From Heterostelium multicystogenum (lineage: Eukaryota > Evosea > Eumycetozoa > Acytosteliales > Acytosteliaceae), in contig RCNN01000181.1 in NCBI GenBank assembly GCA_003667245.1, positions 1 through 38,834 of the forward strand: a DNA stretch of 38,834 bases, in the 5' to 3' direction. Each line of letters starts with the position of its first letter. Position 1 is the stretch's first letter. The notes beneath the pieces are model-generated. The model did no database searches, was not told where the DNA came from, and was given only the letters and a program-made list of their open reading frames with translations. Shown piece by piece: positions 21,259 through 31,533 of this stretch. The position numbers and the translations under genes are program-made.

Positions 21259-21768
21259 TTAATCACTGCGCTGCATCAACATACTGTAGGCGTAATACAA
21301 TGCTAACAAAAGAAAAACAGCTAATATTTGATTACGATATTGGAGACCCAGTACATTGTCAGAGTTAGGTAGAAAGGTTCTACTAGTTCCTAGAGGTAGA
21401 TCACTAACTGCCCTTGTACCATTTACAGAGTCAACAGCCAGCTTTTTAATTTCATCATATGAGATATCATATGAAGTAATTTTGTTCTTTAATAAATTTG
21501 GTCTGCCACTGTTACTATCATTACTACTAGTGTTATTGCTACTATCACTCTGATCTGTAGTACTACTACTATTTAACTTTAGAGTATTACAAGTAAAATA
21601 GCTTCTAAGTTGAGAGCTTCTATTTATTTGATGGAATTGATTGTGGCTGCCTGTGCCAAATAATCTCAGTGCAAGATTAGCCTCAGATCTAGGCTTATGT
21701 AGCACCTGTTTTAATCGATTGCTCAATTGATTTGTTGATCTACTATTTCTAATTATATTACTATACAT
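21259..21768 (-). CDS. Probable mitochondrial single-pass membrane protein
   Basis: The 169-residue product starts at 21768 with an Arg- and Ser-rich, acid-free stretch (MYSNIIRNSRSTNQLSNRLK) typical of mitochondrial import signals. A Ser/Asn/Asp-rich low-complexity linker is followed by a more conserved-looking region (ITSYDISYDEIKKLAVDSVN) and one membrane span (NQILAVFLLLALYYAYSMLM) near the C-terminus. The tail MLMQRSD is short. The family is not recognised. Mitochondrial location is inferred from composition only. Confidence 0.7.
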   Translation of the reverse strand: MYSNIIRNSRSTNQLSNRLKQVLHKPRSEANLALRLFGTGSHNQFHQINRSSQLRSYFTCNTLKLNSSSTTDQSDSSNNTSSNDSNSGRPNLLKNKITSYDISYDEIKKLAVDSVNGTRAVSDLPLGTSRTFLPNSDNVLGLQYRNQILAVFLLLALYYAYSMLMQRSD

Positions 21769-22048
21769 GTTTAATTAAAATTTTGGACAGTGAACTGCAT
21801 TCATTTCATTAACCATCAACACCTGATTAGATGGTCACACACCCCCCCTCCCCACACCAATTTTGGTATTAAATTTTTGGTTGTTGGCAGAAACAAATAA
21901 GAAGATTAGGTGTCCAAATTGATCTCTTGTTTTAGCTCTTAGTTAGTGATTATAAAGGAAAGGCTAAATAGATCATATTGATCTTTTGCAAAAGTATGAA
22001 ACTCATATCTTGATAGATAGATATACACATATATATATATAAGGGAAA

Positions 22049-22429
22049 ATGGTCGTGTGTAAAGTCGTTGAGTTGGAAGATATCAATTTTGATATCGAGG
22101 TTTTACAGAATCATACAGCTGTTGTAGTTCTGGTGCAAGGTCTTGGTAAAGATAACAATAATAATTCCTCAGAAGCAGAACAACCTCAAACACCAATGAG
22201 CCAGTTTATCGATGAGCTGAATCATACTTACAATACTAAGGTTAAGTTTGCAAGAGCCACCTTCAAGAGCTGCCCTATCCTGGCTGGAGAATATCAAATT
22301 ACGACCGATCCCACCATTATCACTTTTGTCGACGGCTACGAATTCAGTAGAAGCACCGGTGAACACACCAATCAACAGTTAACCGATATAGTCGAATCAC
22401 TCCTCGAGAATGAAAGAAAATACTATTAA
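22049..22429 (+). CDS. Thioredoxin-fold protein lacking the CxxC motif
   Basis: The 126-residue product starts at ATG 22049 after a TA-repeat leader. A beta strand AVVVLVQGLG sits where thioredoxins carry the first active-site strand, but the WCxxC is replaced by GKDNNNNSSE. Later, KVKFARATF and DPTIITFVDGYEFSRSTG match the cis-Pro strand and final hairpin of thioredoxin (PT-x4-F-x-G). The last helix is QLTDIVESLLENE. It is unlikely to be a redox enzyme and more likely a chaperone- or adaptor-type relative. No intron was seen. Confidence 0.7.
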   Translation: MVVCKVVELEDINFDIEVLQNHTAVVVLVQGLGKDNNNNSSEAEQPQTPMSQFIDELNHTYNTKVKFARATFKSCPILAGEYQITTDPTIITFVDGYEFSRSTGEHTNQQLTDIVESLLENERKYY

Positions 22430-22515
22430 CTTCAAAGTCGACGTTAAGATCCAATAAACTGGTTGTAATTAATTCTTGAACATCCTATCTATTTATATAT
22501 ATAATCTAAAATTGT

Positions 22516-23201
22516 TTATTTCTTTCCTGCTTTTCCACCTTTTCCTTTCTTTGATGCTTGAGCAATGAAATCTGCAATCTTCTTTTCTTTCTCTATGGCA
22601 GCCTGTTTCTTAAGACGAGCGATTTCACCTGTATAATGACTTGGGTATGGACCACCTTTTACAAAACCTGGAATCAATGCAGTGATTGAGTTTTCAGTCT
22701 CCTTCTTCTTCTTATCTCTAGCTGCCTTCATCTTATCTGCCAATAACTTTGGCATGTTCTTTAATGCTTCAGCAATCTTCTTTTCTCTACATATGTTTCA
22801 AATATCAACTATGTTAGTTATTATTGACTATTTCATTTCTATATATATATATCACTCAGACTGATTAATGATTGATTGGTTTATCGAACAAAATGCTTGT
22901 TACTAAGTTGACTGATCTATCTGTTGCATTGAGTTGATTGATGATGCTGACGGTATTACCTTAATGGTTGTGTTCTCTGTAAAATAGTTAATTTTGATGG
23001 TCTCTCTGGGAGTGGTTTCTTCTCTGGCTCTGCTAGTGGCCACTCCATACCCATATCACGTTCGACTTTCTTTTTTAATACATTGAGTTGTCTTCCTGAA
23101 ATCTTTGGTCTATTCCATCCTGTTGCTGTACGCTGTGGTGTTGAATACTTTAGCAATGCTTCAGCATTGATCTTTAATAATGCACCTGTTGCTCCACTCA
23201 T
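22516..23201 (-). CDS. Mitochondrial large-subunit ribosomal protein, mL59/mL64 (CRIF1-like)
   Basis: Exon 1 (23201-22960) reads MSGATGALLKINAEALL, a QRTATGWNRPKISGRQLNVL segment and ERPSKLTILQRTQPLR. After a 173-bp intron (22959-22787), REKKIAEALKNMPKLLADKM continues and the protein ends with a Lys/Gly tail KKGKGGKAGKK. The R/K-P-x-x-S-x-R front and the RE+KI...L-x-x-MPK motif are hallmarks of the mL59/mL64 family, which binds near the mitoribosome exit tunnel or central protuberance. Total length is about 170 residues, in the family range. The gene is divergent from a probable mitochondrial RNase. Confidence 0.75.
22787..22959 (-). other. Intron of the mL59/mL64-like gene
   Basis: A GTAATA donor follows CCATTAAG and the TGTAG acceptor precedes AGAAAAGAAG. 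Joining restores TQPLREKKIAEAL, which matches the family. Confidence 0.75.
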
Positions 23202-23661
23202 TCTTTATCTGTTGTCTATCTATCTATATATATATATCTTTGTAAGCAGTAGTCAAATTCTTTCGATCCACTAACTACGCTGGTGCACTTAACTGATCGA
23301 TATGAATGATATATATTAAATAATGGAAATGATCACTTAATTTTGCAAAAAGGACAACCTAATCCACTGATCATTCATAGTTTCATAAAACAGCAATAGA
23401 AAACACACACAAATTGCAAAAAAACGAATAAAATCAAAAAATTCAAAATCAAATTGGACGACGACATTCATAAATTATGTGTAACGTTAAATTGCAAGAA
23501 TATATTTATTATTATTAAGTTTATTTTATTGTTATCTTTAATTATATGTATGATTTGTTCATTGATACAACAACCTATACATATTTTAAAAAGAATATAA
23601 CAACAAAATACAACAACAATAATAACAACAACAACACCATTAACAAAAACTTTATAATAAT
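23202..23661. promoter_or_regulatory. Divergent promoter between two mitochondrial-type genes
   Basis: 460 bases of AT-rich DNA lie between the starts of the mitoribosomal gene (-) and the RNase II gene (+). TAT repeats occur at 23222-23240, and a long CAA/AAT leader at 23600-23660. No gene is visible. Confidence 0.5.
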
Positions 23662-26600
23662 ATGTTTTTAAATGTTATAAATAGCTCTAAAATTAGTAGT
23701 CATTCGAGATGTTTATTAAATTTAAGTAGCAGTTGTAACAATACTAAATATACCAATACCAATGGCAGCAAATCTTATTGTAACACCAATGCTAATGCTA
23801 ATGCCACAAATAGAAATATTGCAAATATATTGAATGAACATTTGAATGGTGGTAATAATATATTGAAGTCGACATCTAATGATACTCTAAATTATACGAC
23901 TCAACACTTGCAACAGCGCCAACAACAACAACCACAACAACTTTCAACAGCAGCTTCATTTACCAATGAAATAGCAAAACACTATTCCAATGACAATTTA
24001 ATTCAATTATTAAAACGACTAAAGAGTGGAAGTACTGCTGCTGCTGCTGCTGAGCATAGTGGTAGTGTTAGGATTGATGCTCAACAGCAAATTGATCCGG
24101 ATATGGATGGTGCTAAGCAGCTGGAGCAAATGATGTTGCAAGAGAAGGGTGCAAATAGAAAGATGTTTGATGTTTTGCTCACCCCCAAAGTCAATGACAT
24201 CATCATATACTTCTCGGATAAATACAACTGTTTGGAAGTGGCAATGGTCAGTGGCCTCATCAGTAACGGGTACACTGTGATCAACGCCAAGAACAAGTTC
24301 AATCTCTCCAAGCACGCACATGTCATGACGATTCCCTTGTCGAACGAAAAGCTGGTGGCGAGTCTGCACCAATTCATCGACTACATGGACCGCGAGCTGG
24401 AGCTTATGCCCTACGATCCAGAACAGCAACAATCATCACAAAACGGCAAGCGTAAGCCACAACAGGCCTCATCAGATCAATCAGAAATTGTGTCAGTTTC
24501 ACAGCACCCACTCTATCATACTTTTGAAAAAGTGGTGCATTTCATGTTTCAGTTTGCAAACTACACCAATAGAGCCAAGCTGATTCCCTCCGACATCTTA
24601 TACAATCGATTTTCCAAGCCATATGGCGGCAATGGATACTACGAGAGAAAGGTGTGGAGCCCCGACCAGTCGCACTATGACGTCATCCCAGTCGTCGAGC
24701 TGGCAAAAGCCGTCTACTCGCCAACCATGAAAATGCAACAACAAATCATTGAGCAGGCAAGTGCCAGCCCACTGCTGCTGGAAATATTCTACTTGCTCAA
24801 CACCTATCAATTCGTTGCCTACAAATCTACCAAATTCACGCTGATTGATCATCAGCACTTTGCATGTGTTTCAGAGTACCGTTCACAAAAACTGCAGCGA
24901 CTGATGACATCTCTCAAAAGGGACTCTATCGAGAACAAGATGGCATTAAAATATATATTCAAAACACTGGCTGAAAATGGATACACCGTTCCAAGGCTAG
25001 CGATGTTCCTTATCAATGAGGACTCTGTTCCGACTATTGTAAATCATCAGGACTTCAAAGTGATCTACCAAAAAGGAGATGCTCCAGCCAGATATAAACT
25101 ACACGACAAATTGAAAGCTATCTTCAACGATATCATCACAATCATCCAGGAAGCTCAACATTACACATTCAACAAGAGTTTGGCGCCATCATAAAGAACA
25201 ATCTTATCACTCCATTCGGAATCAAGTATGTACAATGATCATTTCTCAAATTAAACAAAGACAACTAATGCAATATGAAACTACAGACAAGCAAATCAAA
25301 GAGATATTATCAAACATTTTTGTTGGAAAGAACTATATACCAATTGAGTCCAAATTGAAGTCTCATACCAATTTTTCAATTGAAAACTCAGGATTGTTGA
25401 AGATTAAATCCATTCCGCAACCGGCACAATCTTACCTCCACCTCCACCTAGGAGAATTGTTGAGGAATCATTTACCATCGATTCAAAGACTACAAAGGAT
25501 GTCGACGACTCTGTTGGTTTGGTTAGAGAAGGTGACGATGTTTATTGTATTGTACATATTGCTGATGTCTCGTCAGTTATCGATCCATTCAGCGCCTCTG
25601 ACTCTTGGGGTCAGCTTAAATCATCGTCAATCTACTTCCCTATGAAGACTCATTTTATGTTGCCGTCAGAAATGACAATGAATCTTTCGTTGGAGCCAAA
25701 CAGAGTGAACCAATGCGTATCATTTAAAATTCAAGATTGACGACAACGGTGACATTGGAGAAGGTGAGATATTCACATCGACCGTTGAAAATATCAGAAA
25801 GACAAACTACCAAGAAGTGGACTCATATTTGAATAGAGAAAGCGACCACTCATTCACAGAGAAACAACAGAAGATGTTGGACTATTTATATGAGCGTGCT
25901 AAAACTTAGACAGCAAAAGCGTAGTGCCAACGCAATGGAAGTGATGCTGCCGCGTCCAGAGATAACTATTGAAAATGACAAAATTGTGATGACTCCACCA
26001 AATCTCAATTCGAAATCCAATGTTATTGTATCAGAGCTGATGATTAGTGCCAACTATGTTGCTGCACGTTTTGCAGCTCAGAGTTCATTGCCAATCCCAT
26101 TTAGAACTCAGAAGAAATCCGATTTTTCAGGTTTCAACTCTGAATACTTTGAGAAGTACCATCCACTGGCACTTGCATTCGAAACAACAACCTACATGAC
26201 CAGCGCATCCATCTCAACAAGCGAGTCATCGCATTTCGGTCTTGGAATAGATCACTACACATGGGCAACCTCGCCAATCAGACGTTACTCTGACATTTTG
26301 GTGCACAGACAGATCAAAAACATGGTAGCCCACAAATCCCCCTTCTATCAGCAACACTACCTCGACCAAATTGTCGAACCACTCAACAGAAACATCAAGC
26401 AGATCAAAAAAATCCAGAAAGACAGTATGATCACATGGACCTACAAGTATCTGGAGCAAGAGGGATCACGATACTACAACGCTGTACAACTACCAAATAG
26501 CACATCGCTTCTTGGCAGAAAGTTCATGTTGATCGACTTGGGTATCAACGTAGTTTCCTACGACGAAGCATTTGAAGACATGCCAACCAACGAGATCGTC

Positions 26601-26714
26601 CAAATATTTGCCCACTACACACCAGAAGGAAAGCTAGAGTTTGTCAAAGAGGATCCAAATACCAATACCAAAATACCTTTTTCACGTGGCAATAGAAATA
26701 ATATATTATTATAA
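23662..26714 (+). CDS. RNase II family 3'-5' exoribonuclease (RNB domain), probably mitochondrial (Dss1-like)
   Basis: The RNB enzymes degrade RNA 3' to 5' hydrolytically; Dss1 does so in the mitochondrial degradosome. The N-terminus (MFLNVINSSKISSHSRCLLN) is Arg/Ser/Leu-rich without acids, fitting an import signal. Asn, Gln and Ala runs follow. A folded region from about residue 165 (FDVLLTPKVNDIIIYF) continues to 25194. The catalytic RNB block lies at 25474: TIDSKTTKDVDD carries the four Asp that bind metal, then YCIVHIADVSSVIDP and SSSIYFPMKTHFMLP. The signature TSPIRRYSD is at 26271. Frame breaks occur near 25190, 25430, 25730 and 25900, and all parts still match the family in order, so the breaks look like sequence errors. 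A GTATGT at 25227 may mark an intron. The gene ends at 26714. Confidence 0.85.
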
Positions 26715-27094
26715 TAATAATAATAATAAAATATTCTTCTAAACAATTTATAATATATATATATATTAGATATATAACAAAAATATAAATCTATCTAATC
26801 TATATATTTTAGTGAAAAAAAATTAATCAAAAAGCATTAAAGTGTTGATTGAGTGGTAATGGATTGTTTGGAGAATTAATCAAAAAGTTGTCGAAAACCA
26901 ACACAAACACCGCTATGTGAATATTTCATTCCTTTTTGTAGTGAGTAAGTGAGTGATGTGTTTGTTTACTTCACATTCATGAATGAAAACTTTTAAAATT
27001 TATCTATATTTTTTTTTAAATCCATAAATAATTATTTCAATATATTTTAAAATAAATTAGTATCCTAAAGAAAATTTAAAACTATTTTAGAAAA
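26715..27094. other. AT-rich intergenic region
   Basis: ATA and TA microsatellites at 26713-26800, then a poly-T tract near 27010. It holds the 3' end of the RNase gene and the promoter of the next gene. No gene seen. Confidence 0.5.
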
Positions 27095-28051
27095 ATGGGA
27101 CTTTTTAGTTTATTAGGTCTATCTTATATATATATTAAATTTATTTTTGATCGTATGTACTAGATTTAATTTTTGCTTTATAATGGAATATTAAATTTGG
27201 TTCTTTTATTAGAATTTGTACAATCTTTTTCAGATGGATTATACTGGATTCTTTTTCCTATAATATTTGTTACTATTTTAGCAGGGGTTGGAATGACTTT
27301 GTTTGTATATTATAAAAGAAAACTATCATCAAAGAAAGAACTGCCATCGAATGAAGTCCAAGATGTAGAAACAGCCATAACTACTATAGCTCCCAATGAA
27401 TCAAAAATATTGCCAAAAGAAGAGTTCCAACAAAATTTAAAGAGTTGCACATCGATTGTCAAACTGATAGATTCCATCCCAATTTCTTTGGATTCTACTC
27501 CTCAATCTACACCTAATCCAACAAGAGAATCAACTCCCATTATAGTTAATGACCTGATTGAAAATGAAAAAGTTACTCTTTATCCTAAGATTGAACAAAA
27601 AATGGAAGAAAGACACACTCCTACTCCAATAAACTCAAACATCGACCTTCAATCAATTGGTATAGATATTGCATCGAGCATCCATTTGATACCAGAACCA
27701 TTAAATACTAAAGCCGATATAGATACACAAGATGAAGCCCCAATGATTGATATAGTTAAAACTAATCAGGCTGATATCGAAAAGAAATCCATTGGTCATT
27801 CAACTTTATTCAAAAATATCATTACAGAATTAGATGAAATTTTGAATCAAGAGAATAACAAAACTCAAGAAGAAGAGAAGAGCGAAGCCATACAATCTAC
27901 ATTAAATGAAATCATCAACATTGAAACCGATCAAAGAACCAAGACAGACGATGAGATATCAATACCAGTTAAGTCTGAGGAAGAGCAAACAATCTCAGAT
28001 TTAAATAGATCTATTGATGATGCTCTGGCTATTATCATAGGTGATATTTAA
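27095..28051 (+). CDS. Single-pass membrane protein with long acidic Ser/Thr/Glu tail; unknown
   Basis: The coding frame is open from about 27173 to the stop at 28049. A likely first exon starts at ATG 27095 (MGLFSLL) and is joined by an intron at about 27115-27162 (GTCTAT...CTAG) plus one base of frame correction. A hydrophobic start (ILNLVLLLEFVQSFSDG) may be a signal peptide. A clear membrane span (WILFPIIFVTILAGVGMTLF) is followed by VYYKRKLSSKK, a stop-transfer sequence. The remaining 230 residues are acidic and rich in Ile, Glu and Thr (IPISLDSTPQSTPNPTREST region), probably disordered and cytosolic. No family recognised. Confidence 0.65.
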
Positions 28052-28321
28052 CTAAATTATCTATTCAATAAATTCTAATTTTATTTATTAAAAGATAAGT
28101 TGGTTCATGATAATTTGGTAATTAGACACCACAATATGCAAAAAAAGTGGTTGGGTGTGGTTTTGATTATTTTTCTTTGACTAATGAAATTAACAAAAAG
28201 TTGTTCAAATGATAAAAATTGTTAATTTCATTTCAAAACAAATATCCATTTTTGTGAAGATATTTCATTTATTGATTGATCAGTTCTTAATTTAGAAATA
28301 TCCATTGTTATCTATATAGAA
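28052..28321. other. Intergenic region
   Basis: AT-rich, with the 3' end of one gene and the promoter of the next. No gene or defined element is visible. Confidence 0.4.
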
Positions 28322-29346
28322 ATGAAATTATTAGTTTATAGTATTATTATTGCTATTAGTTTTTTATATATGGATTAAATTGTGAAGAAAAAATAGATGA
28401 ATACGAAATTATAAGAAGTACCAATGCTTCATTTAACATCGATATTTTCCTTTGGGTAGACAAGAACAAAGATGGTCATTATGAATTTTTAGATGGTGAC
28501 GAGCCATTTAGTGGAAAAAGTATTTCGGTCACACTTTATAATGCAAGAACTAATGAGCCTGCAATAGGATTCAATGGACATCCTATTCCAGTAGTTAAAA
28601 CCGACCAACTTGGAAGAGCAGTTATCGAAAATATCAAAGAAGGAGACTACTATATAAAATTTGGTAATAAACCTACTTTGAATAAGTGGACAACCAAATC
28701 ATTGAATCATAAAAAATATATGGTTGATAGTTGGCCAGATATGGGTGGTAAAACAGAAGTAATATCATTGAAGAAACCAGGTTACAATAGCATGTATTGG
28801 AAATTCCATTCTAGACAACAACATGTCAACATTAACATGGGCACAGTATCTGCTGGAATGATTCTAAGTGATGAATATAGTAAATTTGCCATAGGTAGTA
28901 AGGTCTTCCATGATATTGATGATGATGGTGTATTTACAGAATCCATCGATATCCCATTATCAGACATCGAATTATCTATTTTTAATTCCGATACTAACGG
29001 ACTCATTGGTACTGAGTTTTCTAATTTTAATGGTGAATATTTCTTTGATAACCTTACACCTGGAAGATACAAAATTTCAGTCCAAATTCCAAACGGATAT
29101 AAAGCAACCAAAAATGGATATGCTAAATTAGATAAACATTCTTTGACTGAATGTTTTATACTTAGACCTCAAATCGATGGTGACTTTATTCCAACAAAAG
29201 AATTCAATTACTCAAAGTTAGTCCGTCCAATTAAAACCCAATTCATTAACACCAACTTTAACTTCCCACTGACTCTTGGAAAAGTCAACACAAGAATCTC
29301 TAATGATTTGGATAAGAGTATACTTCCATGCAAACCGGCAAACTAA
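28322..29346 (+). CDS. Small secreted SdrD_B-domain protein (mini-colossin)
   Basis: ATG 28322 gives a signal peptide (MKLLVYSIIIAISFLY) ending before CEEKIDEYE. Two bases (TA) must be removed near 28370 to stay in frame, in a TATATA run. Two beta-sandwich repeats of the SdrD_B/Cna_B type follow. The first has FLWVDKNKDGHYEFLDGDEP and RAVIENIKEGDYYIKFG (28445-28670). The second has KVFHDIDDDGVFTESIDIPL, then GEYFFDNLTPGRYKISVQIP with NGYKATKNGY (28895-29120). The D-x-D-x-DG turns fit Ca2+ binding. Dictyostelid colossins carry many such domains, and this protein has only two plus a C-terminal tail ending CKPAN, about 340 residues. No membrane anchor is visible. Confidence 0.8.
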
Positions 29347-29424
29347 ATATATTTCATTTCAATAAACTTTAATTAAATCATAGATATCCTAATTATAGTA
29401 AAAAAGTTTATATTTATTAATAAA

Positions 29425-30463
29425 TTAAAGTAAAAAAGCAATAATTAAAAAAGCAATTATTAAGTGAACATTTGTTACACCTTGGGAATTTGAATCGGAA
29501 GTGACCTCTACTTTCATACACATTTCGGTCACACTTTTAAGTTTTTCAATAATATCCTTGCAACCTTTGTAGATACAAGAATTTTTAGCGTTGTGCTGTA
29601 CAACTTGACATTGATGATAGATTCTACATGATTCTAATTGACCAAACAATTCTTTCTTCAAAGCTACATTAGCTGGGTTACTACAAGGGAATTTGGCAAT
29701 GATAGGATCTTTTATGCAAGTTCCAGTATCTTTGGAACACTAATTATCACAAATGTTACAAACATTAGATTTAAATTATTATTAATTATTTTTATAATTA
29801 CTTACAATTAAATTTTTAGTTATATCGCAACTGTACTCAGATGTACAATTTTGACCCTCATCCATTGAATAGGCTGGCTGACAGGTTTTATTATAGCATG
29901 TGCTGTATGGCTGGCACTCGCCAGAGAAGTTACAGCTTTCACCATCATTTTTAGCAGTTTTACATGTTCCATTAGCACAAACAAATGGAAACTGGCATTG
30001 ATTAATGGTGTAATTACAAAACATAGGATTCATATAAAATATGTTACATGCTTTATTACATGTCTGACCACATGAGAATGGTAGACAACGAATAGTGTCT
30101 ACACATTGGTGATCCTCAGTGCATATTTCTGTCTGACTTTATTAAAAATTAGTACCAATGTTTAATTATATATTATTTTAATATTTACCTCAAATATTTA
30201 GTTTGTAAACAAGTAGAATTTATACAACCGAGAGTCTCTTCGCATTCCAGATCTGAAGTGCAAGTTCCATTTTCTGGAACTGAAATTTTACAAGTTTTGG
30301 AAATTGGCGAGCAGTAGGTGCCCTTGTTGCAAACGGTATTTATATCTGAAGGATTGCAAGAGTCGTCGACATCAAGACAGTGAGGACAATCATGACTGGA
30401 ATAAACGACCTGAATCGAGATTTGTATAATTAAAACCAATAAAATAGCAGATATAAATTTCAT
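29425..30463 (-). CDS. Secreted Cys-rich repeat protein with GPI-type tail (Paramecium surface antigen-repeat-like)
   Basis: The start at 30463 gives a signal peptide (MKFISAILLVLIIQISIQVV). Exons are 30463-30189, 30136-29806 and 29739-29425, with introns 30188-30137 and 29805-29740 that both keep frame. The body repeats the pattern C-x5-6-C-x4-5-C-x3-G-x-C (NKGTYCSPISKTC, TSDLECEETLGCINSTC, QFPFVCANGTCK, QPYSTCYNKTC), as in dictyostelid Cys-rich surface proteins annotated with Paramecium surface antigen or Dickkopf-like repeats. The C-terminus has CKDIIEKLKSVTEMC and a hydrophobic end (VHLIIAFLIIAFLL), probably a GPI signal. Length about 306 residues. Function is presumably at the surface or in the matrix. 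Confidence 0.8.
29740..29805 (-). other. Intron of the Cys-rich surface protein gene
   Basis: A GTAAGT donor and AATTAG acceptor on the minus strand join KNLI to CSKDTGTC in frame. Length 66 bp. Confidence 0.75.
30137..30188 (-). other. Intron of the Cys-rich surface protein gene
   Basis: A GTAAAT donor after AAATATTTGAG and a TAAAG acceptor before TCAGACAG join KYL to SQTEICTE in frame. Length 52 bp. Confidence 0.7.
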
Positions 30464-31533
30464 TTTCGATGAGAAAATAAATGTAAATCGATTCGAAAAC
30501 AAAAACAAATTTGTTGGAATGTAATTATGAGATAATCAAATTTGATCAATTATGTGAAAATAGAATATTTTGAAATATATTTATAATAGAGAATTAAATA
30601 TTTGATTATTTATGTGTTTGTAAGTATAAATAGTTACAAATTTAAATGTGTGTTGTGTTTGATTGTGTGTTGTTGCTATGTTGATTTTGACAATAAATTA
30701 ATAGATAGATAGATATATATAATTAGTTAGTATTAATGAATAAAGAATTTAAGAAAGAAATTGATTTGGCGGTACTTCTTGCGGTATTTAATTGGTTATT
30801 GTGGTTTATGATGTTGTTGTTGATTGGAGGAATTGGTCTTTGATGTTTTGTTTGTTTTTTTTAAATATGTATGAAAACAATCCATCCATCCATCAAATCA
30901 ATCCATTAAAACTCGATTGGTTCACTCATACATTATCTTTAGTTTTTTGAATTAATTTCACGAGAAGCATCAACTGTTCTGATCAGTCAAAAAACAAATA
31001 GTTTTCAGTTTTTGTCAAAAATGTGTGAACTATGCAAGTATGTTCAATATTAAATGCAAGGAAATCAAATCAAGATTTAGATTTAATTTTTTGATTTCAA
31101 TAAAAGCATCAACCTCATATTTCAACTTTCTTCATATGTTAATCATAAGTCGGCCACCAATTGCACACTCAAAATTTCATCCACAAATTCAGCCTCCCCC
31201 ATTCTACTCAAATTCTAACTCTTTGTGATTATGTGACCTACCCCTCCTAACCTGAATTTTTTTAGCAACACACCAATTTTTACTGTTAAGGTAAAAAGAG
31301 GATCATTAATGGGGGGTTTCAACCAATCAAAACTTGCAAAATGCTGTTGCAACACCTGAATGAGCATCGAATTTAATATACCAGTAGTGTGTGACATATC
31401 TGATCATCGGTTTCTTGTTGATGTAAAAACTTTGTTGGAATTAAATTAAGTTGTTGGTTTTATTGGTTTGGTTGGTGTTACCGTTTATGTGGAGTAAGAA
31501 TAGAACAAATGTAATGTAAAATGGTGCTGGCAA
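30464..31533. other. Gene-free intergenic region
   Basis: The first part is the promoter of the leftward Cys-rich gene. 31180-31390 is less AT-rich, with CCCCC and GGGGGG tracts near 31194 and 31310. No coding frame has recognisable composition. Nothing else is supported. Confidence 0.45.

Noticed and set aside
24019..24858. Minus-strand open frames within the RNase II gene
   Set aside because: Antisense shadows of a recognised coding region.
31025..31397. Short open frames between the Cys-rich and N/Q-rich genes
   Set aside because: No start context, signal peptide, domain or codon bias. Chance frames in AT-rich DNA.
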